Shown piece after piece: positions 26,199 to 37,000 of a DNA stretch of 64,000 nt (the first letter of the stretch is position 1; each line of letters opens with the position of its first letter). Where the stretch lies: contig JAGPYM010000008.1 in assembly GCA_020736575.1 (NCBI GenBank), forward strand, positions 124,001 to 188,000, read 5' to 3'. This DNA is from Thelonectria olida (lineage: Eukaryota > Ascomycota > Sordariomycetes > Hypocreales > Nectriaceae). Made by a program: the position numbers and the translations under genes. The notes beneath the pieces were generated by a model. It was given only the letters and a program-made list of their open reading frames with translations, did no database searches and was not told the origin of the DNA.

Positions 26199-26913
26199 TG
26201 TCTATTGCTTGCGCCTTTGCTGGAAACCGGGGATATAAGAAAAAAAAACTTGAAAAAACACGCGACTCGATGCGCCGACTCGTCCGACCCAATTGCTCGG
26301 GATCTATGCGTGGTTCGAGGGGGGGGAGTGCTGCGAACAATCAAGGTGAAGCCGGCGTTCGGGGATCTTCTGAGCGAACTTTTTTTGTGTGAAATTTTCG
26401 GGAGAGCCTTGTTCTGGGTCTGGGAGGGAGGGAGAGAGCTTGTGCGGGGTTTGATTGGTGGGCGAGGCTGGTGGGACGGAAGAACTATTTGGCCGTGGTG
26501 AGTTGGCTTTGGAGCGCTGCGTTCAAAGTCCGACCTCAATCTGATGATTCCAGTCTTGATTCAGAAGTAAATGCCATAGATATATGTGTTCAATATTGTT
26601 GTCGATAATCTTACAGCATCTTTTAGCTTTCTTAGGACGAGAAATGCGACATGGCTTCATAAATTTCAGATAGGTAGCGAATGAAGGGTGCAAAGTCCCA
26701 TCCCCCAGATCATCTACATGTCGACAAGCGAGCGAAACAACAGGTCTTCCCAGAGCCCACCACAGTCCCAGCTGTACACGTCAAGGTATATTCCAACTTC
26801 AAATGTGCCAGCCATGATCCGAACAAGTACCCAGTACTCAAGCCATCCAAATGGGCAAGAAAAGGAAGGAAAGAAAGAAAGGAACCTCTCAAACGTCAGC
26901 AGTCACAACGTCT
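26199..26913. other. Spacer between GAR1 and the secreted-protein gene
   Basis: 0.7 kb holding the GAR1 promoter and leader and the 3' flank of the gene to the right. An A-run lies near 26240 in the GAR1 leader. No supported gene. Confidence 0.45.
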
Positions 26914-27517
26914 TCATGAAGCACGAAGACCCTTCAGCGCAATCCTGTGCGCCGCACCATGGGCGCAGTGATTGGTAAAGTCGTAGCCCGGCCGCACCAC
27001 ATGGAGGTGGCCTCCACAGAGCCAAAACTCGGCCAAGCGGTCGGAGAAGGTGCATGCGAAGACGCCCTTGTTGTTGAGGGCGCACGTCATCCTGGTGCCG
27101 CGGTTCGCCGTCGCCGTGTCCTGGTCGGCAACAAGGACGAGAGACGACGGGCCGTTTTCCGTGCTGTAAAAGGCAAACTCCTGGCTGCCGGGGCCGGACA
27201 GCGCAATGACGGAGCCGTCGTCTCTGACGCCGAAGCGGACGGCGGCTTCGGGAGAGTCTTGGAAGTCAATGTAAAAGGTCCTCGAGTAGCCCCTCATGGC
27301 GAGGTTGTAGCCGTAGATGTCGCTGCCGAGGAGGCCTCGGCTGCAGCTGGCCACGAGGATGATGGGTTTAGGGTCTTGAAGCGAGTTGTATCGGGGCTGT
27401 ATTTACGAGTGTTAGTGATACATATTCGTATCGACTGACGGTTGGCCATACCTTGCAAGGCCCGGCGACGGCCACTCGAGCAGCCACCAACAACGAAAGA
27501 AGGACACTGAACTTCAT
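26914..27517 (-). CDS. Small secreted protein with six cysteines, function unknown
   Basis: Exons are 27452-27517 and 26914-27396, giving 182 aa. Residues 1-19 are a classic signal peptide (MKFSVLLSLLVAARVAVA) with predicted cleavage before GPC. The mature part has six cysteines (in GPC, ASC, MTC, FAC, WLC and NHC contexts), enough for three disulfides. Beta-like stretches such as SRTFYIDFQDSPEA and LVLVADQDTATANRGTRMTC suggest a compact extracellular domain. I recognise no family. Candidates are an effector-like or cell-wall-associated protein; the sequence does not decide. The intron lies just after the signal peptide, a common layout in fungal secreted proteins. It is divergent from the NLR-like gene at 28.3 kb. 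Confidence 0.75.
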
Positions 27518-28285
27518 GATGAAAGAGTGGAAGCTGATCGACAGCCCTTGGAAGAGAAAGAATGGTACACCGCTCGACGGCGACTGGGTACGCTTGCGAC
27601 AAGAAAGGAGAAAGGACGAGCAATAAATTGCACAAGAACGAATGATCAGCACTTATCACAGAGACACAACTTGGAAGCAGACGCTGGACTTTTATGTGCA
27701 AACAACGAGCGGGTGAACATGACTCTCCATCCTCACCCACGTGGTCTACGTGCTCGAGGATCAAGTTCTCCTGAAGCTATCGGTAGCTGGCTCTGCTCGT
27801 ATCCCTGAGCAGCATCCGTTATGCGTAGGAGGCGTCTGAGTGAAGACAGAGCCAGCCCTACTCAGGCCATCCGAATAGATCCAGAATAGGAGAGAACAGT
27901 GAGAGAAGCAGCCAAGCCAGCCCTCTAAGCGCCTAGACTCCAAGGCGTATCCCTAAATGGGTAGTTGACAGGTCCAAAAGCTGACTGCCACAAAACCCAA
28001 TTCGGATCCGAAACAAACGTGGCTGGTCCCCTGGGCGTGGCACTCGAGTTCAGCGCGGGAGAGGGCCGACTCAGACGTTGAGACGTTTGGATGGCTGCCA
28101 GCTTCGACCATATTGGGAGTTTGTGGCATTAAGCTGTTAATTAGGTAGTAAGTTGTTTTAATAATATTTTATTCATCTTTTATACACTATATGTGGCTTG
28201 CCTTATCTAGTTAAGTACTATAGTAATATCGAATCGCAGTTGTTTACTTAGAACTAGGTACCTAACTAATCTCTCGGTCCCTGGG
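27518..28285. promoter_or_regulatory. Divergent spacer between the secreted protein and the NLR-like gene, with an AT-rich island
   Basis: About 0.77 kb. Bases 28130-28262 are markedly AT-rich compared with the flanks and contain several TTAA/TAAT/AATATT motifs. This could be a RIP-mutated remnant or an AT-rich promoter. No gene seen. Confidence 0.45.
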
Positions 28286-31200
28286 ATGCGTTCGCAAAAA
28301 CGGATGATATTGGGTCGGGGTGGTAAAGCAACAATTTACACAAGCAGCAGGAACATCCAAGCCTCAGCTGGGAGTACCTACCTACCTATGCAGCTTCGTC
28401 CACGTGGGCGGCTGCCTCCTCAGCCGCACTCAGCCCAACTCTGCAGCCGCGATTTCTTTTGGCCGATTCATTGCCGTGAAACATCCTCCAATGCCTACCT
28501 ACATATCTACCTAACGTAACAGGTACCGAAAGAACCAAGCAGCTAACTCTCGTTCGCCGGGGTTGGCCACCGCCGCGCATTTCAAATGGCTTCGAGATCG
28601 CCATCATCTGTGCCCTGCCGCTCGAGTACGACGCCGTGTCACTGCTAGTTGATGAATTTTGGGACCAAGACGGAGACCCCTACGGCAGGCCCCCGGGAGA
28701 CACGAACGTATATTCAACAGGGCGCATGGGCAGTTTCGATGTTATCCTTGTCCTCCTCCAAGGAATGGGAAAGGTCAACGCAGCAAACGCCGCCAAGGAC
28801 CTCCAGCGAAGCTTTCCCGCCATTCAGCTCGCCCTTCTCACGGGCATCTGTGGCGGCGTCCCCAGCCCCAGCCCCGATGTCGAGTTAGTCCTGGGCGATG
28901 TTGTCATCAGCAAGACGGTCGTTCAATACGACTTTGGCAGACGGTACCCTGATCAATTTGCTGTTCGAGATACCGTCGAGCATTCACTTGGCAGGCCATC
29001 ATCCAACGTACGTGGGCTCATTACCCTGCTGGAGACGGCCCATGTGCGAGATCAAGTAAAACGAAAAGCCGCCGACTTTCTGGCGTGTATCCAGCGAAAG
29101 GCGACGAGAGAGCGGCAGGAGGCTTACCAGTATCCCGGACCGAATCATGACCGGTTATTCCAAGCACAATACAGGCATAAGCACCAGGGTGAAACACATT
29201 GTAACGAATGTCATAAAAGCCACGAGACTGTTTGTGAGGAGTCCCGCAAGATGTCGTGCGACACCCTTGGTTGTGACAATGGATACATTGTACAACGACA
29301 CCGTCTGAAAGAGAAGCGGCAACTAGAGCGCCAAGGTCAAAGTATAAAGGCACAGGCTCCCTCCCTTTTTGTTGGGGCTATTGGGTCTGGCGATTTAGTG
29401 CTCAAGTCTGGCGAGGATCGAGATCGTATTGCCAAGGATCACAATGTTCTCGCATTTGAAATGGAGGGTGCTGGCATCTGGGACGTTCTTCCTTGCATCG
29501 TCGTTAAGGGCATCTGCGACTATGCTGACAGTCATAAGAACAAGATGTGGCAGAATTTTGCTGCCGCAACTGCTGCATCTACTACGAAGGCACTGTTGGA
29601 GCGATATCCTCGAACAGACAACCAACTCAACCATCGCAGGCTGAATAGCAGTCATGTTCTGACTCCTCCTGTCAGCCTTCCTTCTAGACAACTACTCAGC
29701 ACTCGGCTGACCACGTCTCAAGCTTTCCACACAATCCCCTTCTCCCGCAACGAAGTTGTTGTCGATCGTGACGTGTTCGCCAAGCTGGAGAAAGCTGTAC
29801 CATCCACGACCAAGTATTCAAGAGTCGCCCTCTGGGGCCTAGGAGGCTCAGGGTATGCAATATCTCGATCCTAGCTTTGAGGTTAGTTTTAACGAGAATT
29901 AGGAAAACACAAATTGCTCTTGAATATGCCTATCGTCGTAACAGCGACCCTACTTGCTCGGTCTTCTGGGTCGATGCCGATAACGAAGCGACGTTTGCAC
30001 GAGACTACAAGACTATCGCTAGGAAGCTCCGACTGTCAGGAGAACTTGATGGCGAGCAATTGCTCTTGGCCGTGCGCGAATGCATCGAGTGCGAACCTCA
30101 ATGGCTTCTTGTTCTAGACAATGCCGACAATTTGTCGCTCTTTGGCATTCCCCGTGCTCCCAATGGGTCCATGGGTATGTTTGACTACGTCCCAAAGACG
30201 GGTTCAGGGACAGTTCTGTGGACGACTCGTGATGAGCGGATTGTCGGGTCTCTTGTTCCTCCCCGGGGAGGGATTCGTGTGGCCGAAATGCGGGAAAAAG
30301 AAGCACAAGATCTGCTGGAGACGACAAGAAACGAGAAGGTCGTCGACCAAGATGCTGAATATGCACAGAAACTACTCCAAGAACTCCAGTGGCTGCCTCT
30401 TGCCGTTTCCCAGGCAGGAGCATACATGCGACGTATGTCAATGCCCATCAACGAGTATCTATCAATGCTGGTGGAGGGCAAGGGCCGATGGGAGCTCTTG
30501 AAAGAGACGGAAGTGGATGAATTTCGAAGGCCCAGCGTGTCTAATAGTGTGTTGGAAACATGGAACATCTCGATTGATCGTATCCGACGGGAGAGCGAGA
30601 TGGCCTACAGAGTGCTCAACATGATTGCATATCTTGACAACCAGAAGATGCCCATTGAGCTGCTGGATGCGGCTGCTAGATTTGGCGACGGGGGTGGCAA
30701 GTGGACCAAGACACAAGTGAATGAGGCCATCATCCGCCTCAAAGAGTTCTCATTCATTTCCCCTCATAAGACAGACGAGTCTGGGAAGCAGTTTGAGATG
30801 CATACCCTGGTTCAAGAGGCGCTGCGTTATCGCCTTCGTATGCAGGCGTTTCTCCAGGAAGAAACAAAAACTACGAAGCCCAAGTCGAGAGTGAGAGATA
30901 GAATCAGGAAATTTCTCGGCAGGCCAGATTCCATTTCAGAAGAGGTTTTCTTCTCAAGTACCGCGCTGCAGATTGTTTCTAATCACTTCCCACAGTCTAA
31001 GCGGGAGAATTGGGAAACGTGCGACAAGTACTTGACTCAAGCCGTGCGAGTGTGCGACTGGGTAGAGATTGGTGGGAACGAAGTCGTGGCGTTTGACCTT
31101 TTGAAACGGGTTTCTGATCATCTCCTTTATCGTAGAAGATGGGGGGAAAAGGAGCCAGTGGATAAAAAATTACTCCATCTACGGCGAAAGTATCTTGGGC

Positions 31201-31910
31201 AGGAGCACCCGGATACAATGACCGCTCTCAGCCACCTTGCAACGACCTATTATGGGCAAGGTCGATACCATGAATCGGAGAAGATTGAGATTAAGCGACT
31301 AAAGCTACTACGAAAGGTGCTTGGAGAGAGACACCCCGACACATTTGGGAGCATAGCAAACCTTGCGGCCACTTACACTGAGCTAGAAAGATTGGACGAC
31401 GCCGAGAAATTACAAGTCGAGGTCTTGGAGAAACGGCAAGAGGTCCTTGGTGAGAGACATGGAGATACCATGTTGAGCATGAGAGACCTCGCAAGAACCC
31501 GCTACCAACAAGGTAGGTATGATGAAGCTGAGGACTTGTGCACTAAGGCATGGGAGCGACAGCGAGATATCTTTGGAGACAAGCACCAACAAACTTCCTT
31601 TTCAATGTCGCTCCTGGCCTTAATCTACGTGAGCCAAAATCGGCTAGACAAGGCTGAGGAAATGGGAGCAAGGGCATTGCAGATAGACCGAGAGACTTTG
31701 GGAGAGAAGCACCCAGACACTCTCGTCGCAATGCACAACCTCGCCAATACTTGGAAACGCCAAGGCCGCAGCGACGCCATTGCATTGATGCAGGAGTGCT
31801 GGGAGCTGTGCTGCGACGTGCTGGGACCTGACCACCCTGACACGAAGAATGCCAGAAGGTTGCTGTGTAAGTGGAAAGATGAGAGGAACACGGCACAAGC
31901 CTTTGAATGA
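28286..31910 (+). CDS. NLR-like STAND receptor: PNP_UDP domain, NB-ARC NTPase, TPR repeats
   Basis: Proposed exons are 28286-28322, 28523-29852 and 29903-31910 (1124 aa). Exon 1 is tentative: the frame is open from 28480 but has no ATG before the domain. Residues about 36-330 form a nucleoside phosphorylase-like domain (FEIAIICALPLEYDAV, GMGKVNAANAA, AFEMEGAGIWD) with a cysteine-rich insertion. NB-ARC follows: Walker A GLGGSGKT (451-458), Walker B WLLVLDNAD (523-531), sensor LWTTRD, LPL motif (620-622) and MHTLVQ (755-760). About five and a half 42-residue TPRs of kinesin-light-chain type (LGERHPDT pattern) occupy about 886-1124. This layout is known in fungal NLR-like proteins tied to heterokaryon incompatibility or immunity. 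The 50-bp intron splits the P-loop. Ligand and effector output are unknown. Confidence 0.85.
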
Positions 31911-32875
31911 TTACCCTTCTTTTCTTGTATACGTAGTGAGCGCAGTCGGAGCAATTAACGATCAACGGCTTGACGCCACAAACTCCAAACTCCAAACATG
32001 GTCGAAGCCGACTCGACCATGCAACGTCTCGACGTCCGAGTCGGTTATGACCTGCAGTTGGTTGACTGTAGGGCAGACTGTCTTAAAACCCCAAAATGTT
32101 ATTGATATATTGATAGATCGTCCTACTGCCCTACCCTCTGCCGCTGGAGTCTGGGTTACTATTAATGGATTTGGATGGGACTCACAGACATGCTTGATTG
32201 GCTGCCAGACCTTTCAATGACATGCAGTGGGACGCGAAAAGGTCGCGTCAGACGCGCGCGCTTCGCATTTGACACGGCGCGTAAATTTGCCCTTGGACGC
32301 GTTGTCCGCTCCACTCTGCACCTCATTCGACCTGGGGCATTCACAGATGTCGAGTCACTTGGTCAAGAAAAGGGAAGCGATAATTGTGTGCGTACGAAGT
32401 ACCGAACGGTTCACCTATCGAAATAGAAACACTGCACGCAATTTCATATCCATCCATCCACTTGTCCTAATCGTCCTCGAGACAAATCCATTCGTCGAAT
32501 CCTGCAATCCTGGTCCTTTGCTAGTCCCTAGCCATTGTCCTCCACCTCTCCAAGGCCCTCGTGTACGCCTCCGAGATGAAACGATATATCCCTCTCTGAG
32601 CCAGAAAATCTGACCACGCCACCCCATTGGGCGTCCTTCCCCAAAAGGTGGCCTTTGATGCCGAGCACTCTATTCCAACGCCGCCTGCCGAAAATGATAA
32701 ATTCAACCAATTCCCTTTGGTACACCGGACGCACCCTAAGATTCCCATTAAAAAAAAAAAAAGTAGTCGAGACAAATAAAACATGCGTGCGCGCGTGCTG
32801 CAATATGTGCGGTCATGGTATCATGTACACAAGGAAAAGAACAAGGTGTGACCATACTAGTGGGCCAAATTCACG
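31911..32875. other. Convergent spacer between the NLR-like gene and the Whi5/Nrm1 gene
   Basis: About 0.97 kb of 3' flanking DNA with an A-run at 32750-32762. No supported gene. Confidence 0.5.
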
Positions 32876-34060
32876 TTATACCAGTGGCTCGTCAAAAGTA
32901 AGTCGTCGACGAGTCACGCTGAGAGGAGTCCGAGCTCCAGGTATGACCGGTGTCTTCCAAGGCTTCTGAGCTGGGCTGGGAGTGATGTTGACAAAGTCGG
33001 CAAAGTCAAATCCTTGACTAGGAGTGGTGGGGAACAGATTGCCACCGCCAGGAGTCATCATCATTGACGACGGCAAGTCCAGCTTGCTGTTCTTCTGAGG
33101 GGGCGTAGAGGGAGGTTCCATGCGCGTCTTGGTTGAGCGCACAGCCGGGGATGGTGAGGCGGCCAGGTAGAGTAACAGATCAGCGCCTTCCTCGCCCGTC
33201 TTGCCGCCATTTGCTCCTTGCGCCAGATCGTCTTTGCTTCGTTTGCTGGCCAGGGTGCGATTGCGCATGGGTGGGGTGCGAGGAGGCGATGAGTGAACGT
33301 TGGCAACGTTGAACGAATGCACAGGTAGAAGGTCGTCATCGTCATCCGAGGGGGCGGCAAAGTTGGGTGAGGTAAGCCCCTTCATTAGGCGCTGTTGGAA
33401 GAAGGAAACATCCGGGCCGCCCGAGGTGGTGAAATGCTGCTGGCGGCGGGGCTTGATCGGGGAGGAATTAGCCAGCTGGTGGGTATCCTTCCAAGCATGA
33501 CTATTGGTAAGCTTGTTAAGCTTGTGTGCTGTTGGCGAGGCACGGAATCGTTTGCTAGGGCTGGATGAGATGGTTTCGAATGAGGCGAAATAGGTGCGCT
33601 TGCGGTGGCCGGTGCTCCCGTTGCTGGAGCCGATGGCATCGGAAAACAGGGGCGCTTTGAGGGGCGAACTCATGAGAGTGCGGGAGGGGTATGGGAGGTC
33701 GGAGGCTGAAGAAGAGGAGTCTGAGAGAACGTCGCCTTCCGCGAGACGTTTTCGTCGCATCTCCTCCTCGACTTTGGGCTCGATGGTGTCGAGGGTGAGG
33801 TCTTCCCATCCATGCTTGGTCTTGAACTGGGCGAGGGCGAGACGGTTCTGCAAGCGACGAGCAATCTATCAATGAAGCAGAAAAAAAGGCGTTAGCAAAG
33901 CGGGCACTCTTTGGGAATATCCTCAAGCAGCTGCAGCGGTCGATGAAGGACGTAAAAAGAGGAGGTGACGGCGCATGGCGGAACATACCTTGCTCACTTC
34001 TGCACGCTTGAGAATGCAGTCAACGACATCCTCGGGCTGCTTTTTCCAGGGCGATGACAT
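32876..34060 (-). CDS. Whi5/Nrm1-family G1/S transcriptional co-repressor
   Basis: Exons are 33989-34060 and 32876-33865, giving 353 aa. The N-terminal helix LQNRLALAQFKTKHGWEDLTL followed by EEEMRRKR matches the Whi5-like domain of fungal Whi5/Nrm1 repressors. A long Ser/Pro/Thr-rich region holds many SP/TP sites (SPLKAP, SSPSKRF, SPPRTPP, TPPQK), consistent with CDK control. Near the C-terminus are two short conserved motifs, DLLLYLAASPSP and GFDFADFVNITPSP, of the kind that contact SBF/MBF in this family. In yeasts these proteins hold MBF or SBF targets off until Start (Whi5) or after S phase (Nrm1). Whether it acts as Whi5 or Nrm1 cannot be told. Confidence 0.78.
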
Positions 34061-37000
34061 GGCCTCGTGATTTTCCCAAGTCCTCGAAACTGAAACCACC
34101 TCTTTCCCGTATGCTGTAAATTTCTCTTCCTTTCCAGTCGGATCGATTGCGGTGGATGTGCGTCTGGGAGGATGGTGTTGCGCAAGTGAATAACGGTTGG
34201 AGGTGGAGGTGTGCGAAAGAAGGTTTGCGAGGTCGAGCGCTGAGAGACTAAAGTGGGAAGGAGAGTTGAGCGGGCGACCGAAACCGAGACCACCTCAGGA
34301 CGGGGGGTGGAAACGTGGTGTAAGCGGCCTTTTTCTCTCTTTGTTCTCTGTGCTCTTTTTTCCCTAAAGGGGGCAAGCGAATGCAGCAGGAGCAGAATTT
34401 GGCGAATGAGTGAATCAATGAATGGCGGGCGTTTGGTAGTTGGGTTGCAAGCTTCTGGGAGGCAGAGAGCACCAAGTCGAAAAGGAGTGAATGGTGCGGA
34501 TGATGGTGGTGAGATATCTGGTTGCCGTGGTTGTTGAGTGAACAGTGCAGGAGGAAGAATAAAGTGGGAATTTTCCCTTTTTTTTTTTTTTTTTTCTTTC
34601 CTTTTCCTTTGTTCCCCGGCACTTAATTATTAGGCTACTGAACAGGTAGCTGAGGTAGCCTTGCGCATGACTGTTTGCTGCAAATATTACGGTATCAGAG
34701 CAAATTGAGTGGCTGCCAATTACCTGCGGCCCCAGAGCGCCAAAACGAAATTGGTCGCATTCCTCTGGAAACGGGCCACTAACAGCAAGTCGAGTCGTCT
34801 CACAAACTCGTCTCCTCATGCACGCACTTTGGGACCCGACCGGCAAGGCACGCACACATTTACTCGCACTCGCGCGCGCGCGCGCAACAAGAGCCATCCC
34901 ATTGGCTGCAGGCTTGAGGGAGATGTTCTTCAAACGGGGAGGCAGCGCGCGAGGTACATTCATCATAACTTGAAGCGTCACCGGGCGGAAAGTCTCGTCA
35001 GAAATCAATGACGACAGCTAGAGGACAACGGGGCACGGGAACCGACGACAGGGGACTCAGAGAGCGAGAGAGGGGAAGGGGCACGCACCTTGTTCGTTGG
35101 CCCGGCGGCCAGCCCGAGTCCGTTACCGTCCAGCTCAGCTGCCTCCAGATCCAATCGCCGTGCTCAAGATCGATCCGTCAGTCTTGTCGCCCATCAGCTC
35201 TTCCCTAGAACGGCAATTTCTGCCCATCTCGTTGGTCGCCACGGTTGCATGGCTTCCGTTCCCGCATCCACGGCCATGTGCTGGCACCATTCGTGGCCGA
35301 CATGTAGCCCAAGGCACACGCCAATCACTTCCAGCCTTATCGTCCCCTGAATGATATTCATCGACTCGATTGCGAGCTTGGGAGCCCACATGTTCACCCA
35401 GGGACACCAGCCACTAGCTACCAAGGTATTTATTCATGCTGTACGAATAGAACTACACCGTCAACAGCCACAAGCCGCACGTGGCTTTTAGAGGACAATG
35501 GGTGCAAGGCGCCATCGCCACCACAGGGCTGGAATGTCCATCGAGCCGTGAATATGCCAATCGACAATGACGATAGCCGACAACACAATCACGGCTCAGA
35601 GAGTAAATTCTTAGTTAACGGCATGTAATCACCGGCTCCGAAACCTACCAAGTTGCTAACCTCGGCGATTGCCTACGATGTTGATACCTATGCAAATCGC
35701 CTCAACTAGCACGTGCACTTTCAACATGGCCAATATCACGGCTTTATGCTCTGCTTCGAATTTTGTAAAAAGTAGAAAGACTAGAAAAGTCCGTGTAGGC
35801 AATAGTGCGCATCCCCTTGATGTACATCATCACCCACAGAGTCCACTGCCGGAAGAGGAGTCGGGGTCAAAGGCCACAGGTAACCAAACAGAAGCGGAAG
35901 TGCCCAAGAATCACCCTGGTGGTGCTCAAGCCTGAGGCGATATATTAGGTGACCAGTACGTATCCCCGTGCACCCCAGCATATCAGAATGCCAATTACAC
36001 CTTGGCTTGATTCAGGCTCGATCACCCGTAGATAAGAAGCACCAGGGTTTTTAGGTACATGGCAATGATGAAATGGCGGTGCGTGTGCAAGGCAAGCTCC
36101 GAGATGGAGAGGAGAAGACGGAGGTGAGGTGTTGCATTCTTGTCATGTCAGTGTGGCCACTATTACAAAGTCCGTAACTTCTCCGTCCAAGTATGTCCTA
36201 GTTAATAGGTACTTGAATGATAGTAAAGTCACAGAGGCCTGGTCATTAATATCGGGCTCATAATGATTCGACTCGGGCTCGTGGAATCACAGCCCGGGAA
36301 GTGGGCTATCCTTTATCAACATGGGCAAGGGTCCGTCCTTGGATGGAGGTGGAGCAGGGGAGCAGAGAAAAGCAGGGAAATGCAAACACATCTCGATGAT
36401 ACTGGAGGCCTTATGTGTAACAGCAGGTTTATTAGCCCGAGACGAGACAGATACATGAACAATTTAACGAAATAAAGACATGGATTTGATAGTAATGGCA
36501 AGAGCCAGTACAATGAAGCCGAAATGCCGAAAGAAAGGAAAGAAAAGGCTTGAACCCTTTTTGGCCGTTGGACATGGCCGCCAATAATAATGAGCTGTCG
36601 AACTGGTGCAAGTCGTCGTCAGCCTCCTGTCATAAGGTATGTTTGTACGAATATCCGTATTTCCATCCCCCCAAGTCATTGGGCCCAACGTGCAGCGGGC
36701 ATGTCGCCAGAAAACTCTCTACCTACTTCTCTACACCCTCCCGATTCTCGTTGCCACCACTCGGATACGTGTCACTCTTCACACAATGGGAGTTTTTGTA
36801 TACTTACATTGACCACCGACACCTGCAAAGTCGTGGTCTATTCATCCGCTAGCACAACGCCAGCCCGCCACTCCGGCTCCAGACCTCACGCGTCTTCTGA
36901 TGGATGGGCAATAAGACGGAATGGGTGAGCAGATACGGCCGTGAATAACGTAACATTCGTGTTGCTTCAGAATTGGAGATGCTGCATGCATGCAAAGCAA

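Noticed and set aside
36541..36600. Minus-strand GGGTTCAAGCC followed by a T-run
   Set aside because: The T-run follows directly with no room for the T-arm and acceptor stem, so no tRNA.
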